Shown: positions 55,164 through 64,000, counted from the stretch's first letter. The stretch is DNA of 64,000 nucleotides from Caldinitratiruptor microaerophilus (GCF_025999835.1 NZ_AP025628.1:3348001-3412000), one strand, 5' to 3'. A program made the numbers and translations. The notes: generated from the letters alone by a model not told the origin.

Positions 55164-56015
55164 GTGGCCGAGCCCTACGTCACGGTGGAGGACGTCACCT
55201 TCCGCTACCCGGGGGGCCCGTCGGGGCCCGTCCTCGCCCTCGACCACGTGGGCCTGACGGTCGATCGCGGCGAGTTCGTGGCCGTGGTCGGACCGAACGG
55301 ATCGGGCAAGAGCACCCTCGCCCGCATGCTGAACGTGCTGCTGCGGCCGGACGAGGGCCGGGTGCGAGTGGGCGGTCTGGACACCCGGGACGACGCCAAC
55401 CTCTGGCCCATCCGGGACCGGGTGGGCATGGTCTTCCAGAACCCGGACAACCAGATCGTGGCCGCGATCGTCGAGGAGGACGTCGCCTTCGGGCCGGAGA
55501 ACCGGGGCCTGCCGCCGGAGGAGATCCGCCGCCGGGTCGACGAGGCCCTGGCGGCGGTGGGGCTCACGGCCCTGCGCCACCGTCCGCCGCACCTTCTCTC
55601 GGGCGGGCAGAAGCAGCGTCTGGCCATCGCCGGGGCGCTGGCCCTGCGACCGGTCTGCCTCGTGCTGGACGAGCCGACCGCGATGCTCGACCCCCAGGGC
55701 CGCCAGGAGGTGCTGGAAACGGTCACCCGCCTCTGCCGCGAGGCCGGGGTGGCCGTGGTGCTCATCACCCACTTCATGGAGGAGGCCGTGCGGGCCGACC
55801 GGGTGGCGGTGATGGAGGGCGGGCGGGTGATCCTCACCGGCCCCCCGGCCGAGGTCTTCCGCCACGCCGACGTGCTCCGCCGCGCCCATCTCGACCTGCC
55901 CCCCGCCGTGCACCTGGCCGCCGCGCTGCGGGAGGCCGGGGTGCCGCTCGGGGCCGACCCCCTCACCCTCGACGACCTGGTGGACGAGCTATGCCGGTTG
56001 TACTCGACAACGTGA
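55164..56015 (+). CDS. ecfA1: ECF transporter ATPase EcfA1
   Basis: 283 residues from GTG (AEPYVTVEDVTFRYPGGPSG). Walker A GPNGSGKST, Q-loop MVFQNPDNQIVAAIVEEDVA, signature LSGGQKQRLAIAG, Walker B CLVLDEPTAMLD. With EcfA2 and EcfT it energises vitamin- or metal-uptake S components encoded elsewhere. Overlaps ecfA2 by 25 nt. Confidence 0.97.
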   Translation: MAEPYVTVEDVTFRYPGGPSGPVLALDHVGLTVDRGEFVAVVGPNGSGKSTLARMLNVLLRPDEGRVRVGGLDTRDDANLWPIRDRVGMVFQNPDNQIVAAIVEEDVAFGPENRGLPPEEIRRRVDEALAAVGLTALRHRPPHLLSGGQKQRLAIAGALALRPVCLVLDEPTAMLDPQGRQEVLETVTRLCREAGVAVVLITHFMEEAVRADRVAVMEGGRVILTGPPAEVFRHADVLRRAHLDLPPAVHLAAALREAGVPLGADPLTLDDLVDELCRLYSTT

Positions 56016-56869
56016 GCTTCGTGTACCACCCGGGCACCCCCCACGCCTGGCGGGCGCTGGACGGCGTGAGCCTCACCCTGGACGACCGCGAGGCGGTGGG
56101 GGTGATCGGGCCCACCGGCTCGGGAAAGTCGACCCTCGTGCAGCACATCGGGGCGCTGCTCCGGCCCACCTCGGGGCGGGTGTGGATCGACGGCGTCGAC
56201 ACCTCCGCCCGCCGCGCCGACCTCAGGGCCGTGCGCCGCAAGGTGGGGCTGGTCTTCCAGTATCCCGAACACCAGCTGTTCGCCGCCACCGTGCGGGAGG
56301 AGGTGGCCTTCGGCCCCCGGAACCTGGGCGTCCCGGAGGCGGAGGTGGAGGAGCGGGTGCGCTGGGCGCTGGAGGCCGTGGGGCTCGGGCCGGAGCTGCT
56401 GGACCGCTCGCCCTTCGCCCTGAGCGGCGGCCAGGCCCGGCGCCTCGCGCTGGCCGGCGTGCTGTCGATGCGCCCGCAGCTCCTGGTGCTCGACGAGCCG
56501 ACCGCCGGGCTCGACCCCCTCGGCCGGCGGGAGATGCTCGACCTGGTGCGGCGGCTGCACGAGGGCGGAATGGGGGTCGTGCTGGTCTCCCACTCCATGG
56601 ACGACGTGGCGGAGCTCGTCGGGCGGGTCATCGTGCTCGACCGGGGCCGGGTGGTCCTCGACGGGCCGGCGCGCGAGGTGTTCCACCGCCGGCAGGAGCT
56701 CGCGGCGCTCGGCCTGGACGCGCCGGCGGCGGCCCGCCTGGTCGACCTGCTCCGGGAACGGGGTTGGCCCCTGCCGGGCCAGGCGGTGACCGCGGCGGAG
56801 GCGGCCCGGGAGATCGCGGCGGTGCTGGCCGCCCGCGGGCAGGCCGCGGGGCCCCGGCCCGGGAGGTGA
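55991..56869 (+). CDS. ecfA2: ECF transporter ATPase EcfA2
   Basis: 292 residues from ATG (MPVVLDNVSFVYHPGTPHAW). Walker A GPTGSGKST, Q-loop LVFQYPEHQLFAATVREEVA, signature LSGGQARRLALAG, Walker B LLVLDEPTAGLD, H-loop VSHSMDD. Partner of EcfA1. The usual signature Gln-Lys is Ala-Arg here. Confidence 0.97.
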   Translation: MPVVLDNVSFVYHPGTPHAWRALDGVSLTLDDREAVGVIGPTGSGKSTLVQHIGALLRPTSGRVWIDGVDTSARRADLRAVRRKVGLVFQYPEHQLFAATVREEVAFGPRNLGVPEAEVEERVRWALEAVGLGPELLDRSPFALSGGQARRLALAGVLSMRPQLLVLDEPTAGLDPLGRREMLDLVRRLHEGGMGVVLVSHSMDDVAELVGRVIVLDRGRVVLDGPAREVFHRRQELAALGLDAPAAARLVDLLRERGWPLPGQAVTAAEAAREIAAVLAARGQAAGPRPGR

Positions 56870-56875
56870 GCAGGG

Positions 56876-57679
56876 GTGCTGGATCTCCAGCTGATCGGCC
56901 AGTACGTGCCCGGGACGAGCTTTCTGCACCGCCTGGACCCGCGCACCAAGCTGGTCGGCGTCATCGCTTACAGCGTCCTCATCTTCTTCCTGCGCGACGC
57001 CGTGGGCATCGGCCTGGCCTTCGCCCTCGCCGCCGCGGCGGTCGCAGCGGGCCGCCTCTCGCCCGCGCTCCTCCTGCGGGGCCTGCAGCCGGTGCTGGTG
57101 CTCCTCGTGCTGACCGTGGCCCTCAACGCCGTCCTCACCCCCGGCCAGCCGCTCGGGCGCCTCGGACCCGTCACGGTGACCCGGGAAGGGCTGGCGCTCT
57201 CCGCGCTCATGGCGGCCCGCCTGGTGCTGCTGGTGGTGGTCGCGTCGCTGCTCACCCTCACCACCACCCCGATCGCCCTGACCGACGGGGTGGAGCGGCT
57301 CCTGCGCCCCCTGAGCCGGGTCGGGGTGCCGGCGGCGGAACTGGCGCTCATGATGACGATCGCCCTCCGCTTCATCCCGACCCTGATGGAAGAGGCGCAG
57401 CGCATCCTCAAGGCCCAGGAGGCCCGGGGGGCCCGCCTGCGGGCGCAGGGCCCGCTGCGGCAGGTCCAGGCCCTCCTGCCGATCCTCGTACCGCTCTTCG
57501 TCGCCGCCTTCCGGCGGGCCGACGAACTGGCCGTGGCGATGGAGGCCCGCGGCTACCGCGGCGGTCAGGGCCGGACCCGGATGCGGGAACTCGCCTTCGG
57601 GCCGGCGGACGCCGTGGCGGCAGCGCTGCTCGCCGCCTGGGCCGGAGCGGTGATCGCGTGGCGGTGGTGGGGGAGTTGA
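56876..57679 (+). CDS. ecfT: ECF transporter transmembrane subunit EcfT
   Basis: 267 residues, GTG start (LDLQLIGQYVPGTSFLHRLD). About six membrane helices. The two Ala-Arg-Gly coupling motifs are in KAQEARGARLRAQ and AMEARGYRGG. It joins the EcfA pair to substrate-binding S subunits. Overlaps truA. Confidence 0.96.
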   Translation: MLDLQLIGQYVPGTSFLHRLDPRTKLVGVIAYSVLIFFLRDAVGIGLAFALAAAAVAAGRLSPALLLRGLQPVLVLLVLTVALNAVLTPGQPLGRLGPVTVTREGLALSALMAARLVLLVVVASLLTLTTTPIALTDGVERLLRPLSRVGVPAAELALMMTIALRFIPTLMEEAQRILKAQEARGARLRAQGPLRQVQALLPILVPLFVAAFRRADELAVAMEARGYRGGQGRTRMRELAFGPADAVAAALLAAWAGAVIAWRWWGS

Positions 57680-58437
57680 CGCGGACGATCAAGCTGACGC
57701 TGCGGTACGACGGCACGGCGTACGGCGGCTTCGCCCCCCAGCCGAACGCCGTCACCATCTCCGCCCTCCTGCGGGAGGCCATCCGCCGGGCGACGGGGGA
57801 GGTGCCGCGGCTCGCCGTCGCCGGCCGCACCGACGCGGGGGTGCACGCCCGCGGGCAGGTCGTGAGCTTCTCGACCGCCAGCCGGATCCCGGCCGACCGC
57901 TTCCCTCACGCGCTGAACGCCCACCTGCCACATGACGTGGTGGCGGTCGCCGCCGAGGAGGTGCCGCCGGCCTTCCACGCGCGATACGACGCGGTCTCGA
58001 AGGTGTACAGCTACACGATCGACAACAGTCCGTTCCCCGACCCCCTCCTGCGCCGGTACGCCTGGTTCGTGCCGCAGCCCCTCGACCTGGGCGCCATGCG
58101 GGCCGCCGCGGCCCTGCTCGTGGGCCGGCACGACTTCGCCGCCTTCCGGTCGACCGGGGGCGCGGCGAAGACGTCCGTGCGCACCCTGCACCGGCTGGAG
58201 GTCGCCGAGGTGCCGGGGGCGCCGGTGGTCGGGCGCCTCCTGCGGATCGAGGCGGAGGCGGACGGCTTCCTCTACAACATGGTCCGCATCCTCGCCGGCA
58301 CACTGGTGGAGGTCGGGCTGGGCCGGCGGAGCCTCGACGACGTCCGGGCCGCCCTGGCGACCGGGGACCGGACCCGGGCCGGTCGCACGGCGCCCCCGCA
58401 CGGGCTGTGCCTGGAAGCGGTCCGGTACCCGGAATGA
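57658..58437 (+). CDS. truA: tRNA pseudouridine(38-40) synthase
   Basis: 259 residues. The catalytic Asp 59 is in AGRTDAGVHARGQV. YDGTAYGGFAPQPN, FHARYDAVSKVYSYTIDN and FLYNMVRILAGTLVEVG fit TruA. The start is taken at GTG 57658 within ecfT, but GTG or TTG codons up to 18 nt later are possible. The order ecfA1-ecfA2-ecfT-truA-rplM is common in Firmicutes. Confidence 0.97.
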   Translation: MAVVGELTRTIKLTLRYDGTAYGGFAPQPNAVTISALLREAIRRATGEVPRLAVAGRTDAGVHARGQVVSFSTASRIPADRFPHALNAHLPHDVVAVAAEEVPPAFHARYDAVSKVYSYTIDNSPFPDPLLRRYAWFVPQPLDLGAMRAAAALLVGRHDFAAFRSTGGAAKTSVRTLHRLEVAEVPGAPVVGRLLRIEAEADGFLYNMVRILAGTLVEVGLGRRSLDDVRAALATGDRTRAGRTAPPHGLCLEAVRYPE

Positions 58438-58759
58438 GCGTGCCCCGCCGACCAGGCCCCGGACCCGTGTGCTTTGGACCCGATCGCGGTTCCAGACCCA
58501 TGGCGCCGGCTGCCCCGCCCCGCTTTCGAGGTCGATGGGCACCGGCGGGCCAGCCGACCGGGGGGTGGTGGTAGTCCCGCACCACGCACCACTTCGTTCT
58601 TGACGTGTTCCCGCCGGTAATCCTAAAATGAATCCTGTTGACCCGCGCCAGGAACCGACACGAGAGGGAACCGGCGCCCACCCAGCCCCGGCCGGACCCC
58701 CGGGGGAGCGGACGTAGCGTGGGTTACTCGGTCACTCGCCCGTGGGAGGGAAGTCACGG
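58438..58759. other. Gap between truA and rplM
   Basis: 322 bases with no gene. It contains the rplM promoter (58600-58629) and a 130-nt leader with a GC-rich block near 58685-58710 that might fold. An L13-type autoregulatory leader could be here, but I could not match a known pattern. Confidence 0.5.
58600..58629 (+). promoter_or_regulatory. rplM promoter
   Basis: TTGACG (58600-58605), 18 nt, TAAAAT (58624-58629), about 130 nt before the rplM start. Confidence 0.75.
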
Positions 58760-59191
58760 GTGCGCACAACGTACATGGCGAAGCCGGGCGAAGTCGAGCG
58801 CAAGTGGTACGTCGTGGACGCCGAGGGGAAGGTCCTCGGCCGCCTGGCTGCCCGCGTCGCTGCCATCCTGCGGGGCAAGCACAAGCCCACGTTCACCCCG
58901 CACGTGGATACGGGCGACTTCGTCATCGTGGTGAACGCGGACAAGGTACGCCTGACCGGCAGGAAGATGGACCAGAAGATGTACTTCCGGCACAGCGGTT
59001 ACCTCGGCGGGTGGCGCATGACCCCGGCCCGCCAGATGCTCGAGAAGCACCCGACCCGCGTCGTGGAGATGGCCGTGCGGGGGATGCTCCCCAAGAACCG
59101 GCTCGGCCGCAAGCTCTTCAAGAAGCTCAAGGTGTACGCCGGTCCCGAGCACCCGCACGCCGCGCAGAAGCCCGAGAAGCTGGACGTCTGA
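58760..59191 (+). CDS. rplM: 50S ribosomal protein L13
   Basis: 143 residues from GTG ([20 protein letters not shown]) behind GGAGGGAAG; an in-frame GTG six codons earlier would overlap that site. [20 protein letters not shown] and [20 protein letters not shown] are standard. Confidence 0.98.
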   Translation: MRTTYMAKPGEVERKWYVVDAEGKVLGRLAARVAAILRGKHKPTFTPHVDTGDFVIVVNADKVRLTGRKMDQKMYFRHSGYLGGWRMTPARQMLEKHPTRVVEMAVRGMLPKNRLGRKLFKKLKVYAGPEHPHAAQKPEKLDV

Positions 59192-59213
59192 GCCGGGAAG
59201 GAGGTAGAGGCGC

Positions 59214-59612
59214 GTGGCAGTCGCAACCGCGGCCGTCTGGGCCACCGGGCGGCGCAAGAACGCCGTCGCCCGGGTGCGGCTTCTGCCCGGCACCGGCCGG
59301 ATCGTCGTGAACGGGCGGCCCTTCGAGGAGTATTTCCCCATCCGTGCCCTGCAGATCGTGGTCCGGCAGCCCTTCACCGTGACCGATACCGACGGCCGCT
59401 ACGACGTGCTGGCGAAGGTGGCCGGCGGCGGGATCTCCGGCCAGGCGGGCGCCCTGCGGCACGGAATCGCCCGGGCGCTGCTGAAGGTCGACGCGACCCT
59501 CCGGCCCCCGCTGAAGCAGGCCGGACTGCTCACCCGGGACCCCCGAGTCAAGGAGCGCCGCAAGTACGGCCTCAAGAAGGCGCGCAAGCGCCCGCAGTTC
59601 TCGAAGCGATAG
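59214..59612 (+). CDS. rpsI: 30S ribosomal protein S9
   Basis: 132 residues, GTG start ([20 protein letters not shown]). [34 protein letters not shown] and the C-terminal tail [12 protein letters not shown] that reaches P-site tRNA are intact. GGAGG upstream. Confidence 0.99.
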   Translation: MAVATAAVWATGRRKNAVARVRLLPGTGRIVVNGRPFEEYFPIRALQIVVRQPFTVTDTDGRYDVLAKVAGGGISGQAGALRHGIARALLKVDATLRPPLKQAGLLTRDPRVKERRKYGLKKARKRPQFSKR

Positions 59613-59623
59613 AGACGCACCGG

Positions 59624-59658
59624 CAGGGCCGGTCCGCGGACAGCGCGGGCCGGCCCTG
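59624..59658 (+). terminator. Hairpin after rpsI
   Basis: 14-bp stem CAGGGCCGGTCCGC / GCGGGCCGGCCCTG (one G-U pair), 7-nt loop, 11 nt past the stop. No T-run. Confidence 0.65.
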
Positions 59659-59767
59659 GTCGCCATCGTCCCCGGGCGCGGGAAACCCGCAGGCCCGTGG
59701 CAGGGAAAGTGTTTTGGGAGTAGAAGGGTACAAGCGAAATATACGATGCTCGGGAGGCGCAGGCTCT

Positions 59768-60739
59768 ATGAGCGCGAATCCGGTCGCCCAGCAGGGGGTT
59801 GCCGGTGGCCGCCACGGCGTCGACCTCGATTCGTGGGCATACTTCGGGGGCGAGTTCGTCCGGCTGCGGGACGCCAACGTCAACATCGCCACCCACGCCC
59901 TGAACTACGGCACCGGAGTGTTCGAGGGCATCCGGGCCTACTGGAACCCTGCGCAGAAGCAGCTGTACGGGCTGAAGGTCGAGGAGCACTACCGGCGGAT
60001 GGAGCGCAACTGCCGGCTGCTGAAGATCCGCCTTCCCGAGTCCCCGGCGAAGCTCACCGAGATCACGGTGGAGCTGCTCCGGCGTAACGGCTTCCAGCAA
60101 GACGTCTACATCCGCCCGATCGCCTTCAAGTCCTCGCTGGCGATCGGCGTGAAGCTCTCCGGCCTGGAGGACGCCTTCGGGATCTTCATGGCGCCGATGG
60201 GGGACTACATCGACACCCAGAAGGGCCTGCACCTCACGGTCTCGTCCTGGCGCCGGCTCGACGACAACGACATCCCCGGCCGCGGCAAGCTGACCGGCAG
60301 CTACCTGAACGCGGCGCTGGCCGTCGACGACGCCCGGAGCGCCGGGTTTGACGACGCCATCATGCTGACCGCCGACGGCCACGTGTCGGAGGGCTCCGCG
60401 GCGAACCTGTTCATGGTGCGCGAGGGCCGCCTCATCACCACCCCGGTCACTGACGCGATCCTGGAGGGCATCACCCGCCGGGCGCTCATGGAGATGGCCG
60501 GCGACCTGGGCATTCCGGTCGAGGTCCGCACCATCGACCGGACGGAGCTCTATCTCGCCGACGAGCTCTTCCTCTGCGGCACCGGGGTGCAGATCGCGCC
60601 GGTCACCCAGGTCGACTTCCGCCCCGTCGGCGACGGCAAGGTGGGGCCGATCGCCCGCCGCCTGCAGCAGGAGTACATCGCCGCCTGCCGGGGCGAGAAC
60701 GAGCGCTACCGCCACTGGATCGTGCCGGTGTACGCGTGA
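59768..60739 (+). CDS. ilvE: Branched-chain amino acid aminotransferase
   Basis: 323 residues from ATG (MSANPVAQQGVAGGRHGVDL) behind GGGAGG; an upstream in-frame extension is poor. Fold-type IV PLP enzyme: PLP Lys 174 in GRGKLTGSYLNA, NYGTGVFEGIRAY, EGSAANLFMVREG and FLCGTGVQIAPV. It interconverts Leu/Ile/Val and their 2-oxoacids. Monocistronic, with hairpins on both sides. Confidence 0.96.
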   Translation: MSANPVAQQGVAGGRHGVDLDSWAYFGGEFVRLRDANVNIATHALNYGTGVFEGIRAYWNPAQKQLYGLKVEEHYRRMERNCRLLKIRLPESPAKLTEITVELLRRNGFQQDVYIRPIAFKSSLAIGVKLSGLEDAFGIFMAPMGDYIDTQKGLHLTVSSWRRLDDNDIPGRGKLTGSYLNAALAVDDARSAGFDDAIMLTADGHVSEGSAANLFMVREGRLITTPVTDAILEGITRRALMEMAGDLGIPVEVRTIDRTELYLADELFLCGTGVQIAPVTQVDFRPVGDGKVGPIARRLQQEYIAACRGENERYRHWIVPVYA

Positions 60740-61045
60740 GCAGGACCCCGCCTGCACAGGACGTCGGGCCCCGCGCCGGGTGCGCGGGGCCCGGCGCGTC
60801 GGCCCGCGGCCCCGGGGATTCCCTGCCCCGTGCCGGCATGTCGATCTCCCCGCGCCGGGGTGGCGCCGTGCGGGTCACGTGGTGGTGGCCCGGGGGGTGG
60901 CTGCGGCCCTGGCTGGCGGTCAGGGGGCCGGCTGGCTGAGGCATACTACCCCCGGCATCAGCACCTTCGCCGTGCCGGGGGCCGTCGTGCGGAGCTGGCG
61001 GCCAAATCCCCGCCCACCCCCGGTGCGCGCCCGGGAGGCAGTGGC
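60740..61045. other. Gap between ilvE and the glycosyltransferase
   Basis: 306 bases, very G+C-rich, with no gene. It holds the hairpin at 60765-60793. A CATACT near 60950 is a possible -10 for the next gene, without a good -35. Confidence 0.5.
60765..60793 (+). terminator. Hairpin after ilvE
   Basis: Perfect 12-bp stem CGGGCCCCGCGC / GCGCGGGGCCCG with a 5-nt loop, 26 nt past the ilvE stop. No T-run. Confidence 0.6.
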
Positions 61046-62299
61046 ATGCGCGTCGTGATGCTGACGTGGGAGTACCCGCCGGCCCAGGTCGGGGGGATCT
61101 CGCCCCACGTCCTGGGTTTGTCCCGGGCCCTGGTGCGCCGGGGCGTGGCCGTCGACGTCCTCACGCGCGCGGCCCCGGGCGCCGCCGGGGTGGCCGAAGA
61201 GGACGGGGTGCGCGTCCACCGGGTGCACCCCTACTTCGGGAACGCGCTCGACTTCCCGGGGTGGATCATGCACCTCAACTTTGCCCTCGCCGAGGCCGGG
61301 ATCCGGCTTCTGGGCCGCAGCGCCCTCCAGCCGCCTGCCGGGGGCGCGGCGGAGGACGAGGTGGTGCTGCACGCGCACGACTGGGTCACCGCCTACGCCG
61401 GCCGCCTCCTGAAGCACGCGTTCCGGCTGCCCCTCGTGGCCACCGTCCACGCGACCGAGCACGGGCGCATGCGAGGTCTACACCATGCCGGACACAAATA
61501 CATTCATGACGTCGAGTGGTGGCTGACCTACGAGGCCTGGCGGGTGATCACCTGCAGCCGGGCCATGCAGCACGAGGTCCGGCGGCTGTTCGGCCTCCCG
61601 GAGGACAAGGTGCGGGTCGTGCCCAACGGCATCGACGTGCCGCCGCATGCCGAACGGCTCCCGGAAGGCGCTCCGCCCCGGGAATTCTTCGCGGCGCCCT
61701 GGGAGAGGATCGTCTACCACCTGGGGCGCCTGGTCCCCGAGAAGGGGGCCGGGGTGCTGCTCGAGGCCTTTCCCGACGTCCTGGCGGCGTTTCCCGAAGC
61801 CAAGCTCGTCATCGCCGGCGGGGGGCCGTGGGAGGGCGAGCTGCGGGCCCGCGCGGCCGCCCTGGGCCTGGGGCCGAAGGTGTACTTCACGGGCTACCTC
61901 CAGGATCCGGCGCGGTGGGCGCTCTTCCACTACGCCGACGTCGCGGTCTTCCCGAGCACGTACGAGCCCTTCGGCATCGTGGCGCTCGAGGCGATGACGG
62001 CCGGCACCCCGCTCGTGGTCTCCGACGTGGGCGGTCTGGCCGAACTCGTCGAGCACGGGGTGGACGGCCGCAAGGCGCTCCCGGGTCACCCCGATTCCCT
62101 GGCCGAGCAGATCAAGGCGGCGCTGGCCGACCCCGCCGGTTCCCGGGAGATGGCCCGGCGCGCGCGGGAGAAGGTCGCTGCGCGCTACACCTGGAGCAGC
62201 GTGGCCCGGGCAACCGCGGCCATCTACGAGGAGGTACTCCGGGAGTGGCGGCAGAGCCCCTGGGTGGAGCCCCCCCGGGCCGGTCAGCCTGCCGGATGA
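61046..62299 (+). CDS. GT4-family glycosyltransferase (glycogen-synthase-like)
   Basis: 417 residues from ATG (MRVVMLTWEYPPAQVGGISP), 7 nt after GGGAGG. GT-B fold: N-terminal VGGISPHVLGLSRALVRRGV and LHAHDWVTAYAGRLLK; C-terminal VPNGIDV, YHLGRLVPEKGAGVLLEAF and the EX7E-type PSTYEPFGIVALEAMTAGTP. The start motif resembles bacterial glycogen/alpha-glucan synthases, but a nucleotide-sugar transfer to other acceptors is equally possible. It is followed closely by a sugar-nucleotidyltransferase gene. Confidence 0.9.
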   Translation: MRVVMLTWEYPPAQVGGISPHVLGLSRALVRRGVAVDVLTRAAPGAAGVAEEDGVRVHRVHPYFGNALDFPGWIMHLNFALAEAGIRLLGRSALQPPAGGAAEDEVVLHAHDWVTAYAGRLLKHAFRLPLVATVHATEHGRMRGLHHAGHKYIHDVEWWLTYEAWRVITCSRAMQHEVRRLFGLPEDKVRVVPNGIDVPPHAERLPEGAPPREFFAAPWERIVYHLGRLVPEKGAGVLLEAFPDVLAAFPEAKLVIAGGGPWEGELRARAAALGLGPKVYFTGYLQDPARWALFHYADVAVFPSTYEPFGIVALEAMTAGTPLVVSDVGGLAELVEHGVDGRKALPGHPDSLAEQIKAALADPAGSREMARRAREKVAARYTWSSVARATAAIYEEVLREWRQSPWVEPPRAGQPAG

Positions 62300-62315
62300 C
62301 CGAGGGGGGCTGCCG

Positions 62316-63995
62316 ATGAAGGCGGTCATCATGGCGGGCGGTGAGGGCAACCGGCTCCGACCTCTGACGTGCGACCGCCCGAAGCCGCTCGTTCCCATCT
62401 GCAACCGGCCCGTCCTCGGGTATTCCCTGTCCCTGCTCCGCCGCCACGGGTTCGAGGGTGCCGTCGTCACGCTGGGCCACCGGGCCGGCCAGGTCGAGGC
62501 CTACCTGGCCGGAGAGCCCGCGTTCCCGCCCGAGCGCGAAGGCCCCTTGCGCCACGTCGTCACGTCGGTCGAGCCGGCGCCTCTGGGCACCGCGGGTAGC
62601 GTGGCCGCCGCGTGGCGTGCCGACCCGGTCGGGCTCGGCGGCACGCTGGTGGTGCTGAGCGGGGACGGCCTCACGGACATCGACCTGTCGGCCCTGGTGG
62701 CCTTCCACCGGGCGCGCCGGGCCCAGGTCACCCTGGCGGTCACCCGGGTGGCCGACCCGCGCGAGTACGGCGTCGTCGAGATCGCCCCCGACGGGGCGGT
62801 GACCCGCTTCCTCGAAAAGCCCGCCCGGGATGAGGCGTTCGCCGACACGGTCAACACGGGCGTGTACGTCCTGGAGGCCGAGGTCCTCGAACTCGTGCCG
62901 CCTCACCGGGCGTGGGACTTCAGCCGCGACCTCTTCCCCGCGCTCCTCGCCGGGGGGGCCCGGGTCTACGGCTGGGTGGCCGGTGGGTACTGGTGCGACG
63001 TGGGCGAGCCCAGGGCGTACCGGCAGGCCAACCTGGACCTCCTGGCCGGACGGACGGCGTTCCGGCCGCCCGGGGAGGAGGTCGCCCCCGGGGTGTGGCT
63101 GGAGGAGGCGGCGCGGCTCGACCCGCCGGCCCGGTTGGAGGGACCCGTGCTCCTCGGGCGGGGCGCCCGGGTCGAGGCCGGCGCGATCCTGGCCGGCGGG
63201 GTCGTGGTGGGGCAGGCGGCGCGGGTCGAGGCCGGCGCCCGGCTGTACGCGGCGGTCGTGGGGGAGGGGGCGGTGGTCGGCGCCGGGGCCGCGGTGACGG
63301 AGGCGGTGGTGGCCGCCGGGGCGCGGGTGGGCGCCGGGGCCGCGATCCACCGCGACGCCGTGGTGGGGCCCGGGGCGCGGATCGGCGAGGGCGCGTCCGT
63401 CCACCCCGGCGTGCACGTGTGGGCCGATCGGGGGGTCGCCGCGGCGGCGGAGGTCCGCCGCCACGTGATCTGGTCCGACCATGGCGCCGGGCCGGGCGAT
63501 CTCTTCCGCGGCACCTTCGGCACGGACCTTGACCCCGTGCGGGCGGTGCGGCTCGGCGAGGCGCTGGGGTCCGCACTCGGCCCGGGTCCCGTCGCGGTGG
63601 GCGCCGACCCCCACCCGGCCGCGGCCACCCTCGCCCGGGCGTTCGAGTCAGGCCTCACCTTCGCCGGCCGGCGGGTCGTCACCCTCCCCCCGGCTGGCCC
63701 GGCGCTACTCGCCTGGGCGGTGCGGCGCTGCGGCGCGGCCGGCGGGGTCCACGTGCCCGCGCCCGGGCCGGGGGGAACCGTGGAGCTGACCGTGGTCGGC
63801 CGGGGGGGAGGGAGCCTCACGCGGGACGAGGAGCGCCGCCTGGAGCGAGCCGCGGCCGGGCCGGGGCCTGTGGCCGGCGTGGGGGGCCCGGACGGCGAGC
63901 CGCCGGCTCCGGGCGAGGCGCGGCCGTTCCCCGAGGCGCCGCTCCTGTTCCTGCGGGAGACCGTGCAGCGCGCCGTGAGGGGGGCACCGGGGTGA
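62316..63995 (+). CDS. Sugar-nucleotidyltransferase / left-handed beta-helix with degenerate phosphohexomutase end
   Basis: 559 residues. The N-terminal nucleotidyltransferase domain (1-235) has MAGGEGNRLRPLTCDRPKPL, LSGDGLTDIDL and GYWCDVGEPRAYRQANLDLL, as in mannose-1-phosphate guanylyltransferases. Hexapeptide repeats follow (about 260-370; LLGRGARVEAGAILAGGVVV). The third part resembles only the first domain of phosphohexomutases (FRGTFGTDLDPVRAVRLGEA; GPVAVGADPHPAAATLARAF). Where the catalytic TASHN should be it reads GVHVPAPGPGG, with no Ser. Family members I know run about 800 residues, so this one is short and probably lacks mutase activity. A further GTG overlaps its stop at 63992. 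Confidence 0.85.
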   Translation: MKAVIMAGGEGNRLRPLTCDRPKPLVPICNRPVLGYSLSLLRRHGFEGAVVTLGHRAGQVEAYLAGEPAFPPEREGPLRHVVTSVEPAPLGTAGSVAAAWRADPVGLGGTLVVLSGDGLTDIDLSALVAFHRARRAQVTLAVTRVADPREYGVVEIAPDGAVTRFLEKPARDEAFADTVNTGVYVLEAEVLELVPPHRAWDFSRDLFPALLAGGARVYGWVAGGYWCDVGEPRAYRQANLDLLAGRTAFRPPGEEVAPGVWLEEAARLDPPARLEGPVLLGRGARVEAGAILAGGVVVGQAARVEAGARLYAAVVGEGAVVGAGAAVTEAVVAAGARVGAGAAIHRDAVVGPGARIGEGASVHPGVHVWADRGVAAAAEVRRHVIWSDHGAGPGDLFRGTFGTDLDPVRAVRLGEALGSALGPGPVAVGADPHPAAATLARAFESGLTFAGRRVVTLPPAGPALLAWAVRRCGAAGGVHVPAPGPGGTVELTVVGRGGGSLTRDEERRLERAAAGPGPVAGVGGPDGEPPAPGEARPFPEAPLLFLRETVQRAVRGAPG

Positions 63996-64000
63996 CCCCC

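Noticed and set aside
60736-60939. Short open frame after ilvE
   Set aside because: Low-complexity Gly/Pro/Arg composition over a hairpin; no ribosome binding site or family resemblance.
63140-63460. GC-rich repeats near the right end as a tandem repeat or CRISPR-like array
   Set aside because: They are the coding hexapeptide repeats of the beta-helix domain, with no regular spacer.

Overview
The window is about 70% G+C and reads as a chromosomal segment of a high-G+C, Gram-positive-type (Firmicutes/Symbiobacteria-like) bacterium. Supporting features are lipoprotein-type NosZ and cytochrome c, zinc-ribbon forms of S14, S4, L24, L36 and adenylate kinase, an L10-type rplJ leader, an L7Ae-like gene ahead of rpsL, a KOW gene before infA, and many GTG/TTG starts with strong GGAGG ribosome binding sites. 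The combination of nitrous oxide respiration with this gene order would fit a denitrifying thermophile such as Caldinitratiruptor, but that genus is a guess from memory and not proven here.

Left part (1-21.4 kb), accessory and respiratory. In order it holds the N-terminal part of a chemoreceptor, a small unknown gene, a D-2-hydroxyacid dehydrogenase, and a lower-G+C patch with a winged-helix fragment. Next come a split metal-export module (HMA metallochaperone plus P1B ATPase) and a leftward operon of a secreted His/Met-tailed protein, a NapH-like polyferredoxin, a small Cys-rich membrane protein and an FNR/CRP-type regulator. Divergent from these is a DUF2231 membrane protein, then a NarL-type kinase/response-regulator pair. 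The nos cluster follows: receiver-only protein, nosZ, nosB-like, nosD, nosF, nosY, nosL, cytochrome c and an unknown lipoprotein. Two FNR-type palindromes, before the metal ATPase module and before the kinase gene, sit at the same distance from candidate -10 boxes. This suggests one anaerobic regulon linking electron supply, metal handling and N2O reduction. An M20 peptidase (YgeY-like) runs convergently at the end.

Middle and right (21.5-60 kb), the housekeeping superoperon: rplJ-rplL, then an unusual O-antigen-ligase/TPR membrane protein, rpoB-rpoC, an RsmC-like methyltransferase, an L7Ae-like protein, rpsL-rpsG-fusA-tuf, the S10/spc/alpha ribosomal operons (rpsJ to rplQ with secY, adk, map, infA, rpoA), ecfA1-ecfA2-ecfT-truA and rplM-rpsI. 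Promoters were read directly upstream of rplJ, rpoB, the L7Ae-like gene, the KOW gene and rplM. The rpoB leader contains what looks like an attenuator with two mutually exclusive hairpins.

Far right (59.7-64 kb): a branched-chain aminotransferase, a GT4 glycosyltransferase and a sugar-nucleotidyltransferase with a left-handed beta-helix and a degenerate phosphohexomutase remnant. No tRNA, rRNA, CRISPR array, complete insertion sequence or phage gene was seen.
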